Both the position numbers and the translations under genes were made by a program. From NCBI GenBank assembly GCA_024195585.1, contig SWBL01000193.1, positions 1 to 64,000 on the forward strand: DNA of 64,000 nt, given 5' to 3'. Positions 20,972 to 32,601 of the stretch are shown piece after piece (position 1 is the first letter of the stretch; every line of letters starts with the position of its first letter). Under the pieces are notes generated by a model. That model was not told the DNA's origin and made no database searches. It saw only the letters and a program-made list of their open reading frames with translations. This DNA is from Aureobasidium sp. EXF-3400 (lineage: Eukaryota > Ascomycota > Dothideomycetes > Dothideales > Saccotheciaceae).

Positions 20972-22273
20972 ATGCCGTCCGCTGACCCCATTCCCGATGC
21001 TCAAATCCCTAGTCCACCACCAGATCTCTCCGACAAGCTCCCCAGGCTTGTTCCTCGACGCAAGCAAGACAAGTCGACTGAACCTCCGTTAAATCCACCA
21101 CCACCAACTCCCGCTCTTCCTGCTCCGCCAAACAAGAAAGACGTCAACTTCCAACACCCGACACGTCGCATTCTCTCCAAACAAGATCATGATCTGTTCC
21201 TGAATTCGCCCACATATGACTTGATTACAGCCTTTGTCTTTGGCCTTTCCGACTCTGTTCGTCAAACAACCGTCACTTCCGTTCAGAAGTCTGAAAGAAT
21301 CCCTATCATCGACACAATCCTAAGTGTGCTACAAGAGGCAGAGCAGACAGTCGCAGAGTGCCCTGCTGAAGATGCTGGTGGCTCTCGCTTCGGCAACAAG
21401 GCTTTCATCACTTACCTCGACAAGATCGACACGCTACTCAAGTCATGGCACGACAAGCTTGGTATAACAGATGCCGCTGCTCAAGATGAGGTATCGACAT
21501 ACATCTTCCACTCGTTTGGCAACAAGACTCGAATCGACTACGGCTCTGGTCACGAGCTCAACTTCCTCATCTGGTTGCTGTGCTTAAACCGCCTAGACCT
21601 CCTCCCCCAATCATCCTTCCCACACATCGCCCTCATCGTCTTCCCTCGCTATCTTCGCGTCATGCGTCTCGTCCAGTCTACATACTACCTCGAGCCCGCT
21701 GGTTCACATGGCGTTTGGGGTCTTGACGACTACCAATTCGCCCCCTTCCTCTTCGGCAGTGCCCAGCTCGTCCACCATCCCCATATCCGTCCCATGTCAA
21801 TCCACAAACCCCTCATCCTCGAAGAATGCTCCAAAGACTACCTGTATCTTGAACAAGTCGCCTATGTCAACAGCGTCAAGAACGTCGACGGCCTTCGCTG
21901 GCATTCACCCATGCTCGACGACATCAGCAGCGCAAAGAACTGGGAAAAGGTCGAAGCAGGCATGAAAAAAATGTTTGTCGCGGAAGTCTTGGGAAAGCTT
22001 CCTGTCATGCAGCACTTCTTGTTTGGAGGTCTCGTACCTGCCGTTGACGGCATGAGCACAGAAGACGAAACCCATGTCGCTGGCGAGATGGAAGAGACAG
22101 AAGGCGGACAAGGCCAGCTCGCTTCTGGTGGTGGGATGAAGCATGTCCATGACCACAGCGGCAAGACTTGGGATGATTGCTGCGGGATCAAGGTCCCTTC
22201 TGCTATTGGAGCCATGCAAGAGATGAAAAAGCGGCAAGGTGGTGAGACTTTGAGAAGATTGCCCTTCGATTAG
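20972..22273 (+). CDS. PP2A phosphatase activator, PTPA/Rrd-type peptidyl-prolyl isomerase
   Basis: Single exon, 433 aa. A Pro-rich N-terminus (about 60 aa) is followed by the PTPA fold with its hallmark strings: TRRILSKQDHDLFLNSPTYD, FGNKAFITYLDKIDTLL, FGNKTRIDYGSGHELNFLIW and SHGVWGLDDYQFAPFLFGSAQ. PTPA proteins use ATP/Mg2+ to remodel the PP2A catalytic subunit and have prolyl isomerase activity. The C-terminal extension after the fold (rich in Gly, Glu and His, from about residue 350) suggests the longer Rrd1 form over Rrd2, but that is a weak inference. Confidence 0.93.
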   Translation: MPSADPIPDAQIPSPPPDLSDKLPRLVPRRKQDKSTEPPLNPPPPTPALPAPPNKKDVNFQHPTRRILSKQDHDLFLNSPTYDLITAFVFGLSDSVRQTTVTSVQKSERIPIIDTILSVLQEAEQTVAECPAEDAGGSRFGNKAFITYLDKIDTLLKSWHDKLGITDAAAQDEVSTYIFHSFGNKTRIDYGSGHELNFLIWLLCLNRLDLLPQSSFPHIALIVFPRYLRVMRLVQSTYYLEPAGSHGVWGLDDYQFAPFLFGSAQLVHHPHIRPMSIHKPLILEECSKDYLYLEQVAYVNSVKNVDGLRWHSPMLDDISSAKNWEKVEAGMKKMFVAEVLGKLPVMQHFLFGGLVPAVDGMSTEDETHVAGEMEETEGGQGQLASGGGMKHVHDHSGKTWDDCCGIKVPSAIGAMQEMKKRQGGETLRRLPFD

Positions 22274-22873
22274 CTAAATCATTCCACTTTCTTTTGCATC
22301 TTCTTTTACCTCAAATGATACCCTCTCTTTCCATGTCAATTTAGGATTCACTACAGAAGAGTACAAATATCACCATGAATCGTGCATCCTTACACTTGTG
22401 AGCGACTGAGTATAGCGCAATAGTGAGGATGATTGCAGCGCTGGGAATCAACACGCTCGTGAACTGGTCCTCAAAACATAGACATACAGTCCTGCGCCAT
22501 CTTTAAAGCGACATACCAATGTCATGGGCGTCACGACCAGCGAACATGACCTCTCAAAAGGCCGTCAACGTCCCATTTGCTTGAGCCCTCACACCTTGCA
22601 CCGACAGTTCACTGCGCGAGCCGTGTCCTTGACGTATCATTCTCGACATTCTGGCTTTCGTCGAGGGACAACCAACTCTTTCTACAATACAGATGACAGC
22701 CATCTGAGAAGGGTTCATGATGTAGATTTCTGGCTTGGTTTGCAAGTAGTTTTGATTATGTGTGGTTATCCATCATTCGCTTTAATGTCCATTGTGTTGC
22801 CAAGTTGTTGAAATGACACCTTAACTGAGAACAGCCATCTAGACTTTTGGACAAATAGAACCTGCACTGCCTT
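22274..22873. other. Convergent intergenic region
   Basis: 600 bp between the 3' ends of the PTPA and DUF4246 genes. Only short shadow frames; nothing else seen. Confidence 0.5.
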
Positions 22874-24863
22874 TCAGTGCTCGCAGAAGTAGAACGAGGC
22901 TTCGCACTCGATCATGTCATCGGCGATCGGACCACGCTCCTCCATCAACGCCTCTCTGACATCCTTGGCCTCACCCATGGAGATGGGAAAATCTGTGACG
23001 TCTTCAAAGACTTGTTCCATCAATTCGTTTGGCAGTGTCTTCAGTTTGTGGATATGTTCGCGCTGCTTTTGTAACTCACTTTGCCACCAATCTTTTCTCT
23101 GCGGAGGGACCTTTGAGGTGGACAGAATGCGTACGTGCGGGTCGACCAGGAAGAGTGCCAGGATCTTTCTCTTGCCGTCTCGTGTATGATCTTCGAGCTG
23201 GAAGGATCCAACATTGTGTTGCAAGACGTTCGGGAAAGCGAGTAAACGACCCTCTTTACAGAGCACGCTACCGAGATTCTGGATAAGGGCATCTGATTCG
23301 TTTTTGAAGCCGGTGATCTTCTCAAGATGCTCCCAATCGCTTTGGTCATAATTCATATCAAAAGATGCCTCGTCGCTGCAATTGTGGCGGAATTTGAGAT
23401 GCGAGGGTGTGATGTTATCGTTTGAGAAGTAGTAGATGGCTGTTGCAATAATGTGTTCGTTCAACAGGCCTTGATGCTCAGTCAGTGTCAGGTTATCAAA
23501 TTGGTATGAGTAATTTACCTTCGACATGCCAATTACCGCCATCCCACTCTGGGTCATCAGGCGTCAAACAGGTATTGGCCAGCTTGACAATGATTTGTAA
23601 TCCGCTATCGGCATACTCCCTGCGAAGATCAAGAGGAGGCTCTTCTGGTACCTCGCGAGGTGTGAATGGCTTTGGTTCAGGCATGTGCAAAGTCCTCATG
23701 TTCTCTGACCACCACTCATCCAACGTCCAGCTTTCGTCGCGGGAGAGACCTTTTTCTTTGTCGACATCGTCCCTGTCGCTCTGGTACGATCCTTTAGGGT
23801 AAGCGTCTACCAAAGCTTTCAGTTCTGCTTTCTCTTCCTCAGTCTGTGGATGCCTGCCTAGCGTCCAACCTCCTGGTCGCTCGTAGCCATGAGGCCACTC
23901 GAAGCGAAAGTCGTTGATTTCTACACGAGGGCGAAATGGTCTGACATAATCACGGCTTTTCATGGTGCCGTTGTTCTCACAGAGTGCACCTCCGGTGTGA
24001 CTGAGTAATTGATCCCAAAGAGGCACTGCTTTTGCGATGATCTTTTCGATCACACGATAGAGCTCGGGATTCTCCTGAGGGTGCAGATTGTTAATGTAGC
24101 TGGCGATTCTCACGTCATCTTCACCTTTGAAGTGAACGTCACAAGGCAGCCATTGAAACTGCTTTGAATAAAAGTTAGGAGTACTTTCAGGTCGTCCGAT
24201 GACTTCTCCTTGTCCACAGTACAAAGTGCAGTCTTCGAGCCCGACCGCGCCTTCCTTCAAGACTTTAGAGCGACCATAGATCAGAGGGAAAAGGGAAGGG
24301 TGAACCAGGTTGAGGACCCTTTCTCGGGTTCTAGGATGCCAGTCCTTGTCCTTGGCGGGAACGTTCTCTAATGATTCGACTGCTCGAATGAGGTTCTGTC
24401 TTAGATCCTCGGTAACCATAGCGTCTGAATACACAACTTGAGCGTCGACGTCGACGGGTGCAACAATTCCAGTCTCTTCCAGCGTTTTGGCTTTGCCGCG
24501 AAGCTCCGCAACGCAATATTGCCACATCAGCTCACTGAAGTCTTCGACTTGACTCATGACCTCGGCCATCCACTTGTCGCAGAGAGTATCGTCGAAAATC
24601 TTGCGATTCCATTCAGGCTTCTCCATGAGTTTTTGCATAGCCAGGATCATATTGGTCTCGCGGAGTGCAAAGACCATTCCCATCCAGCCAGTTGGATCCA
24701 CATCCACCAGTCGATGATGGGGACATTTGTTTTGATGAAGTCGACGATCATCCAGCTCCATACCCAGACCAGGAAACAATTCTTGTCCGGCATCGTCGAA
24801 AAAGTGGTGGCATTTGATATCGTCCGGGATTTTCGGTTGGAAAATCGCTGCTGGAGTGGACAT
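22874..24863 (-). CDS. DUF4246 family protein
   Basis: Two exons on the minus strand, 24863-23519 and 23469-22874, give 646 aa. The 49-bp intron (GTAAAT donor, CAAG acceptor) rebuilds NWHVEG|LLNEHIIATAIYYF. The protein has blocks I associate with the fungal DUF4246 family: a long helical N-terminal part, then VHPSLFPLIYGRSKV, KFQWLPC-like and DGGNWHVEG segments. The C-terminal part (LAFPNVLQHNVGSFQLED, RKILALFLVDP) resembles the core of 2-oxoglutarate/Fe(II) oxygenase-like folds: an H of NWHVEG and the late H of VLQHNVG could act as metal ligands. That enzymatic reading is inference; the family has no assigned function that I can cite. Confidence 0.82.
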
Positions 24864-25339
24864 GACTGAGTGAATTTAGGCCTGAAAGGTAGCTGTCTTG
24901 TTGAGCGAGGAGCAGCTAAGGGCATGACCAGCTACTTATATCCTTGCAAATCCCATCTGGTGCTCGAGTCGCGGGAAATTGGATGCTGGGATTAAGCACG
25001 CGAAGGAAGCGGCACCAAGGTTTCGGAGAGGTTGGCTTCCAGTCTTCTCCAGGCAGCGCCAGGCAACCACAGGCAACCACAGCAAACGCGACATAGCATG
25101 ACCAACGCCAACTGCTCCGGAGAGAGATAACAAATGACTCAAAGATTGTCCAACGTTTATCGACGATGTTGGGAAAGCAAGAAGATAAATTGTCAAGATT
25201 CACTGAGAAGAAGTTGCGGACAAGCGTGGAGAAGTGGCCAGGGTGACACAATGATCTTGTACAATCTCTACATTGTTCTTTCCTTCTTTGCAAGAATATG
25301 TAAGCACCTACAAGATCTTTGCTCGAGTCTATCGTATTG
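24864..25339. other. Promoter of the DUF4246 gene and 3' flank of TBCE
   Basis: Contains a minus-strand TATAAG about 75 bp before the DUF4246 ATG, and a short direct repeat, AGGCAACCAC, twice in tandem near 25060-25080. No gene. Confidence 0.45.
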
Positions 25340-27242
25340 TTACTCCCGACTCGGTCTAAGCTCGAGCCTGATCCTTGCCTTCACACCATCAACAAAAGTG
25401 CCCAATGGTCTCGTGCCAGGGACAAGCTCCTCTTCTCTTTCCTTCCACTCTTCGCCAACCTCTTCCGCATCTTCTTCATCAGAATCCCATTCCTCTACCC
25501 CGTTCCATGTAGCCATATCCACGCGATCTTTCTCGCCAGTCTCTAGGATCAAACGAAGTTGAGTGGGCTCGACACCTAGACGCCTGCCGATGACTCCATG
25601 AACCTTGTAAATGCTGCAGGCTTTAGGTATCTCGACCACGAGCGGATTGTGTTCGTTCGGCAGACTAGGGATTGCAGCTGCGGCAGGCGAGTACACTGCA
25701 CATTCAAGTAGCCTTGCCGCCAGAGAATTTGGATCAATTTTGCTTTCAGCTTGGCGCTCGACTTTTGGCTCGCCATACTCCTCGCACAGCTGCGCCCACC
25801 TTGGATGAGATGCCAATATATCCTTTTCCTTTTCTTGAGATGACAGAGACAACTCTCTGCCAATTTGAGAGAGGTAGTATGTTTCAGAGTTCAGCCGCTC
25901 TTTTTCAGTGATCTTTGAGTAATTCAAAGTCTCGAGCTGAGGCAGACGAGCGATGGCAAGCATATAACCGTCAGCTGAGGTCAAGGGCTTGCCGTCGGCT
26001 GAGCGTAAAGAAGAGAACAGAGGGTTATGAGCTATACGCAAGTGCTTCAGTCCTGGAAAGATTGCCGGTAGTTCATTCATAATGCTCCATGAAGTTATGT
26101 TATTGTAAGCGAGATCCAGATCGGTAATTTTTTCCGGTAGCTCGAAGGCGCTTCCATGTTGCGGATCCTTAGAAGTGCTGGAGATTTGATTGTTCTTGAG
26201 GTTCAAGGTGCGGAGTTGTGGACAGCGTTCTCCTAAGTGACGTACATCTTCGAGGCTTGAAAAGTCGTTGTCTTCTAACATGATCGAGGTCAACATATTT
26301 GGTAAGCTGCATTCATCCAGAGAACCCAGTTGATTGCTCGATGCTGACAGCTCTTTGACATTCGGCATTGAGCGTAGGAGGGTTTCGAGCTAGAGAACAA
26401 TCAGCATAATGCTTCGTACTGGGTGCAAAGGTACAACCGACCTCTTTGCCTTTACAGAGCATATGATCAAGACTGGCAGAAGTAAGCTGTGCCAGGCCAG
26501 AACTATTTGGGCTAGAGTCATCTTTCCTCCCAGAAACATCTCGCAGACGATTTGCACTGCTGCAATTTAGCGAATGTCAACAAAAGCATTCCGCTCCTTC
26601 TTACTCTAGCCTCAAGAACTTCAGCTTTGGTAGACGGTCGCATATTTTAGAAATCTCGGCCAGGGTCTCGAACAGATTCCTTCCCAGATCGAGATCGGTG
26701 ATGTTGGGACATGTCTCTGATATGCAGTCCAGACTGTCCTCCGGGTTTGTGGTGCTTTCGTCGTAGGCCTTGACAAGCAAGTCATCCAAGACTACAATGC
26801 GAAGATTTTGCAGTTGAGCTTGCTGGCGGGCGATCTTCTCGAAACCAACTTCTTCGGCTTCTTTGCCGCTAATTCTAATGACATTCTGATTTGAAGCCTG
26901 CTCTCCAGTTTCGATGGGTGCATATTTTGTTTTTAATGCCTCGAGGAAGGTCTTTGGTTGATCCCACGCTGCCGAGGGACGAAGAAAAGAACCAGCCGTG
27001 GGATGCGAATTCCTACCTTTTTATGGCATCAGATCTGCTTCTCAAACCACAAATGATGCCAAAGATAACCTACACTTGAAATACTCGATACCATCGTGAG
27101 TTCCAGAGTGCTTTCCTCGAGTAGGATCATCCCATTCTACACCTAGCCATTGGCCTTGCTTGCCCTTGACTTCGCCGACATAGCGTACTGTGCAGCGTTC
27201 GCCTTTTGTGGAAAGGCGTTTGCCAGGGTAGAAAGACGACAT
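25340..27242 (-). CDS. TBCE: Tubulin-folding cofactor E (CAP-Gly, LRR, ubiquitin-like)
   Basis: Four minus-strand exons, 27242-27070, 27012-26605, 26559-26442 and 26389-25340, give 582 aa. The introns are 57, 45 and 52 bp, and all junctions keep the frame (YFKCR|NSHPTAGSF, FLRLD|SANRLRD, CKGKE|LETLLRS). The N-terminal 80 residues form a CAP-Gly domain (GEVKGKQGQWLGVEWDDPTR, then GTHDGIEYFKC). Leucine-rich repeats span about 130-400 (NITDLDLGRNLFETL, LRTLNLKNNQISS, ITDLDLAYNNITSW). The last 90 residues read as a ubiquitin-like domain. This architecture is diagnostic of TBCE (yeast Pac2, fission yeast Alp21), which handles alpha-tubulin during heterodimer assembly. Confidence 0.93.
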
Positions 27243-27698
27243 AAAGATGTTTGTGAGTGTGGTCGAAATGTGTGATCAAGAAGGGTCCATCTCGCAATGG
27301 TCTGTGCTCGGGCCGAGACGTGGGTTCTGAAGAGGAGAGAGAACTGACCGGATCTTGTCGACACAACAACACAGGCCAACATCTACTTTTCCTTCGGCGA
27401 AAAGATTTACGCCTTAATATCACGATCCTTGCTCGCTTCCTAGAGTCCAGCACACAAACACTCGGTCAGGACTCGAAAAGTTTCACCTAATCGCCCACCA
27501 CTTTACGCGTTCTTCCGCGAAACTTTCGCGCTCCCCATCTCCTTGCGCCGACGACAAACGGCATCTAAGAATATTGAAAAGAGCAACTTTATTCATACTG
27601 TTGATTTCTGTCTTTCTCTCTCTTTGCGTACGGGATAAAATCACTACATATCAGCGAGGGTCTTAAACTTTGCAACAAACAAATCCTCGATTGCAACC
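27243..27698. other. Divergent promoter region (TBCE / DPB4)
   Basis: 456 bp between two divergent starts. It includes a TCTTTCTCTCTCTTTG pyrimidine run near 27610 in the DPB4 leader. No further feature seen. Confidence 0.5.
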
Positions 27699-28735
27699 AT
27701 GCCCGGCAGAAAATCAAACCTTTCGACCGTCACGAATGGCGATGAGGAATCGCCTGCACCTACTGGCCGCGCTGCCCGCGAAGGATCAAGTGTAGAGGTA
27801 GGAGGATGATTCTTGAAATGTGATATTTCATAACAGATACTAAATGCTTTGGAACAGGATCTAGCCCTGCCACGAACCATGATTTCGCGGTTAGCAAAGG
27901 GCGTCCTACCACCAAACACATCAATACACAAGGATGCCTTGCTGGCATTGAGCAAGAGCTGTACTGTCTTTGTGAATTTTCTGGCATCCAAGTAAGTACA
28001 CTTTGATGATTTACAGGGATTTACTTCTCTAGCTTTATGCTCCTGCAGAGCTTCATCATACTTGACAAATCTTATACGGTTATCAATAGAAAACTAACAA
28101 AACCGACCTCCCTAGCTCAAATGAGTACGCTCAACTCGGCGGCAAGAAAACAATCCAGCCTGCAGACGTGATAGCAGCGCTCAAAGAAAACGAATTCGAA
28201 CACTTCATTCCTCGGCTCGAGGCAGAACTGAAGAGTAATATTGCTCGTATCCTTGTGAAAAAGTATATCGCTCTAACATGATTCGACAGAATACAACACA
28301 GTCCAATGCGACAAACGTAACTCATACCGCCGCAAGATCCGCGAGGAAAAGGCGTCAAAACTAGGTGAAGACGGCAAGCCCACAGACAGCGGAGCAGAGA
28401 ACGGCGATGCAGATGCTTCGATGATGGATGCCACTGAGATGTCTGCTGTGAATGGCCACAGCAGAAACGATGGCGACGAACCGCCGTCAAAGAAGCTGAG
28501 ACGCGAAGCTGGTGAGGATGACGACGAGGAAGGCGAGGATGAGGAATTCCATGATGCCTTGGAGGGTGAGGATGACGAGATCGTAGAGGGTGAGGGCGAC
28601 GAAGAGGCTGATGAAGAGGGTGATGAGGAAGATGATGAGGAGCAGGTGGATGATGGAGTTGACGAAGAGGAAGAGAGGGTGGGTGACGGTATGAGGGATG
28701 AAGCTCTGGATGATGCCAGTGAAGACAGCGATTAG
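27699..28735 (+). CDS. DPB4: DNA polymerase epsilon subunit D (Dpb4-type histone-fold protein)
   Basis: Four exons, 27699-27797, 27858-27991, 28116-28234 and 28290-28735, give 265 aa. The introns are 60, 124 and 55 bp, with CTAAC branch points in the last two. The histone fold spans about residues 34-125: DLALPRTMISRLAKGVLPPN, IHKDALLALSKSCTVFVNFL, KKTIQPADVIAALKENEFEH and FIPRLEAEL match Dpb4/POLE3. This subunit pairs with Dpb3/POLE4-type partners in the polymerase epsilon holoenzyme and, in known systems, in ISW2/CHRAC remodelers. The last 90 residues are an extended Asp/Glu tract, broader than the fold needs, which may act as a histone-binding acidic tail (inference). Confidence 0.94.
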
Positions 28736-29158
28736 ACATTGCAGGCGCCTGATGGCTCGAGGTGGAGATGGTCACCTTTTGGGCCAACGGTTGAGGGCAC
28801 CTAGCAGGCATTACCTCAAACACAGACTCGCATGAGATGCGTTGGTCTCTAACATATGTATTGTTACGAATCCTCAAGCAACCAAAAAAGCGTTCGGTAG
28901 TTGAGACTCAACCATCGAGCAATGTAATATTGCTTTGTAGTCGCGACAAACGAACAAGAAAACAGTTTGAAATTCTGATGCTATCTAGAGCATCCAGTGC
29001 TTTCGCAAGGTACGATGTGCTCCCATGAAAACCATGGCCTTTTTACCGTTCCATCGCCAATGCAGACCATTCACCAAGAATGTGGTGTTCCAACGCCGTG
29101 CGCCATGCTCGTAAAACAGAAGGACGTAATTTCGTCAGAGTCGAAAAATCGAGTTCGG
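28736..29158. other. Convergent intergenic region
   Basis: About 420 bp of 3' flanking sequence shared by DPB4 and the next minus-strand gene. The minus-strand open frame that overlaps DPB4 (28131-28877) is an antisense shadow of the acidic tail. Confidence 0.5.
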
Positions 29159-29776
29159 CTACTGTTGGCGCGAATTCACCATGGCGAGCTCGCGATCGGC
29201 CATAGCAAATGGATCGCCGTATTTGTCTGTGTCGGGTTAGGCAAACAGAGGAGCATTCTTTGTGATCAGGGAGACATACTGCCGATTCTACGGTTCTTGT
29301 CGACAAGCGAGTCCCATGCGCGACTGAAGTCATCTTGAGCCTTTTTGTTGTTCCAGGCATAGCCGGGAGCATCTTCTGGTTGAGTGTAGCGGTAGGCAGC
29401 GGCAGCCTTGACTGAAGCATCGGTGGGAATGGCAGCACTGAGAGGCACACCAGCCTGTGAGTCTTGAGAGTGGTCGATGGAGGAGATGGGACGTTTTCCG
29501 TTCATGTTTGCGCCGGAAGCAGAAGGAGCGACAGTGGGCATGTCGACAGGCAGAGGGACGCCTTGCGAGTTGGGAGGCGAGAGATCGGAGATGGCGATGG
29601 AGCGGATCTGAGCGTTTGGAGTGCTCGGCTTAGGAGAAGAGTTGCCAGACTGCATGAGACTGTCGCCGTCTTGGTCAAAGGGAGAGTTGGCGCCTGGTGT
29701 TTGGACAAAGCGGATTAGTCATGAATATCCCGGTGTAGGCAGGCAGCCGCCGGCAAGGGCATTGGTTACCTGTCAT
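29159..29776 (-). CDS. Small uncharacterised fungal protein
   Basis: Minus-strand exons 29776-29770, 29693-29280 and 29226-29159 give 162 aa. The first coding exon is only 7 nt (ATGACAG). Its intron has a GTAACC donor and an ACACCAG acceptor and rebuilds MTGANSPFDQDGDSLMQSG. The second intron (53 bp) rebuilds DKNRRIGNKYGDPFAMADRE. The N-terminal two thirds are Ser/Pro/Ala-rich and disordered. The C-terminal part (YRYTQPEDAPGYAWNNKKAQ and the following helix, FSRAWDSLVDKNRRIG) is the ordered, probably conserved, segment. I do not recognise the family. The start is plausible but depends on the tiny exon. Confidence 0.6.
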
Positions 29777-30192
29777 GATGAAGACTAGCACGGGGTTGCG
29801 GTTCAATTGGGAGTTGGGACTGATCAAGCAAGCTGGACAAGCAGCGTCACGGATTCAATCTTGTACATGAAGATGAAACAGCTGAGAGCAACAAGGGTGC
29901 AATTGCCAGAGAGAGAGCGAGCTTGGACATGACGCAGGGCGGGGTGTAGCAGCAACGGCCAGAGCGCGTCGGCCCGCAATCTTCAATTGTCCGAATTAAC
30001 CCACCCTGTCCTGACACGGTCAGCTAATTCACCTGACGATTCGCTCACCTTCATGCTACCACCTCGGACAACCACCACTTCTACGATACCGCACTCTGCA
30101 GATCTATATCAAACAGAGTCTCAACCATATCCGTCCTTACATGCCGCTGAGCACCTCATCGTCTGCCCTTCTCGAAAGCCACTATCACCATA
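29777..30192. other. Divergent promoter region
   Basis: About 415 bp between the small unknown gene and the SUZ-domain gene, both pointing outward. No distinctive element seen. Confidence 0.45.
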
Positions 30193-30986
30193 ATGCCCGA
30201 TGCCTGGGACGACGACTGGGACAAAGTCGCTGATGTATGCAAGAAAGCATCACTCTCATGCTGTCACCACCACTGACCGAGTACAAGACCTCAGCCAAGT
30301 CCGCACCAGTCCAACCCGCCGTCAAACTATCTCGTGCCGAACGCAAAGCCCAGCACCAGGAACTGAACAAGCAGTTATGGGATGCTGCCGAGCAGCCAGA
30401 GCGTTCCTATTTCCTCGAAGCAAAAGGCGCCGCCCCCCTCACCTCCGACTTCAAACCTCAAGTCAAGCTTCTAACCCGTAGACCAACTCCACAAATTGCA
30501 AACCGCATGGCTGGCCTTAACCTGGAAGACGAAGATGATAGTGAGGAAGAGGAGAGAAAGAGACAGGAAGCTTCACTTGCTGAGAGACAGCGCAAAGCTG
30601 CTGAAGAGCGCAAGGAAAAGGAACGTAAATATGCTGAAGTACGCGAACGTCTGTTTGGCTCCTCGGATTCATCAAGAGATCCATCCGCCTCTCGCACTCC
30701 TTCCACTAGAGGGGACAGGACGTCGCGCAGAGGCAACAGAGGCAGAGGAGGCCGCAACGCTACTCCGAGAGATAGCCAGTCCAACTCCCCCGCTGACCAG
30801 TCACCTGCCAGGACTATCTATCAACCCAATCAGCTTTTCGATCCCACCTACGAACAGAAGCCACGGAGTATTGCTAGCCCAAGACCTGCTGCTTCCAGAG
30901 ACGAGCAGCCTGTTCGTCAGCCTAGAGGTCCTGAAGGACGTGGCGGCTTCGGCTTTGCTCCTCGTGGCGCCAGATCGGGTCCATGA
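30193..30986 (+). CDS. SUZ-domain RNA-binding protein
   Basis: Exons 30193-30234 and 30288-30986 give 246 aa. Exon 1 encodes only MPDAWDDDWDKVAD. The 53-bp intron (GTATGC donor, CACTGAC branch, TACAAG acceptor) joins to TSAKSAPVQP. The middle of the protein is highly charged and ends in KEKERKYAEVRERLFGSSDS, matching the SUZ domain, a short RNA-binding module. An RGG-like stretch (RRGNRGRGGRN) and a Gly/Arg C-terminus (GRGGFGFAPRGARSGP) resembling the SUZ-C motif follow. Proteins of this type associate with mRNPs; the specific role is unknown. The acidic Trp-containing N-terminus (AWDDDWD) is typical of fungal members as far as I can judge. Confidence 0.8.
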
Positions 30987-31713
30987 GCTCTTCCGCTAGC
31001 CCTTGCGACGTAGACAACAACCATATTTCTGAACCCGCTACAACTCTGCGGCAAGTCAGGACACGGACAACACTCGAGTATTCAGACCGTCCGCACCGCT
31101 AAACCGATGATGCTACCAAACCTGAACATGGATCAGCCTGCTCCGTGTCACGAAGTATCAATTATTAAGACTGCGTAGCAGCTTCAAGGACCCCCACCGA
31201 GAGCTCGCAGTATAGCAGCTCGTCATTGGCATCTCATACGTTTATAGCTCCGCGTCGGAAGGTCGCTCATGCTCAAAAAAACCAGAGCTTACCTTGAGCC
31301 GTTGTATCATTGAACACTCGCCACATCTCGCTATCGATATACGCGATCTCTTGGCCTTTTGGAGAACCACACGTCGTGGCAAGCCCTACTGGACAGAAGT
31401 GCCGATCGACGTTGCCGGTTCTTCACAAGTCACAGTGTCCAGTAAGAGTGAATACTGATACTGCGAAGGAACAATTCTCGGAATTGGTCTGAATGTTCTC
31501 GGGAAATTCATATCGAGAGGAACGACGCGCGGAAAGGGTGGTGTTTCAGCTTGACGGATCTACCTGGTTTTTGTTTCGGATGGAGATCAGCCCTAAAATC
31601 CATTCGAGCCCTATAACATCTCGTACAAAAAGCATCGCAACACTGCTTGCGTGTTTGTTTTGTTCATCTGACATTCTCTTTCTCTCCTTTCACTGTCGCT
31701 CTTTCCGCCCAAG
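30987..31713. other. Intergenic region upstream of the GH12 gene
   Basis: About 730 bp: the 3' flank of the SUZ gene and the presumed GH12 promoter. No clear TATA box close to the start; nothing else recognised. Confidence 0.45.
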
Positions 31714-32601
31714 ATGGCATCATTCTTCGCAAAGGTCTTGACCATCAGTGCTCTGGCTGCGCCTGCTTTTGCCGCTCCTAGTTCTATGGTCAAGAAGTCG
31801 CAGATCATCAACACTTCTGCCAAGCAAGCTGCGATTGACCTTTGCGGAACTGCCGATAATCTCGTGCTCTACGACACTCCTTGGATTGTGTACAACATGT
31901 TCTATGACGCCGCTGGATCGGTTGGCACACAGTGCACCCGTTATGATCATGTTGAGACCCCTGCCACTGGAAACAAAAAGATTATCTGGAGCAGTGAGAC
32001 CAACATCGAATATGTCAAGGCAACGTGAGCTTTTCTTTGTCCATGCGTGACGAGAGCTCCCACTGAAATACTCAATAGTGACAACGTGCCTAAGGGTTAT
32101 GCTTTTGTCGGCTTGACCCAAAATCTTGAGACAACCATCTCTAGCATCGACTCTATTCCAACCACCTATGATTGGACTCGTACCAACAGCACTGCCTTCA
32201 AAGGCAACGTCTGCTACGATTTCATGACCAGCGACACAAAGGGCGATTCCACTTCCTCCAACGCGCAGGAACTCATGCTATGGCTCCAATACGAGGGCGG
32301 TCAACTCCCTATCGGCTGGACTGATGGGGCAAAAGCCACCATCGACAATCTCTTCGGCACATCTTGGAAGTTGTACGAGGGCAAGAATGATGATACTGGC
32401 ATCACTGTGCACACTATGATGCCTGACAAGCAGTTTGAAGGCGGCTTCAGTGGTGATCTCAAGGAGTGGTTGGAGGCTCTTGTGCAGCATGGCACTTTCA
32501 AGGAGTCAACCTACGTCAACGTTGGCAATGCTGGTACAGAGTATTTTTACGGCAACAGCAACCTCAACGCCACCCTGGGTCTTCAACTTGACCGCAATTA
32601 G
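31714..32601 (+). CDS. Secreted GH12 endoglucanase / xyloglucanase
   Basis: Exons 31714-32024 and 32079-32601 give 277 aa; the 54-bp intron (GTGAGC donor, CAATAG acceptor) rebuilds YVKAT|DNVPKG. A signal peptide of about 20 residues ends at APAFA|AP. GH12 signatures are present. The nucleophile is Glu168 in AQELMLWLQYEGGQLPIGW, and the acid/base is Glu258 in NAGTEYFYG, equivalent to the GTEPF segment of other GH12 enzymes. It cleaves internal beta-1,4-glucosidic bonds of cellulose-like glucans or xyloglucan outside the cell. Substrate preference is not decidable here. The next gene downstream on the same strand is a pectin methylesterase. Confidence 0.92.

Noticed and set aside
28131..28877. 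248-codon minus-strand frame rich in His/Pro/Arg
   Set aside because: Complement of the Asp/Glu-coding repeats of Dpb4; composition explained entirely by that.
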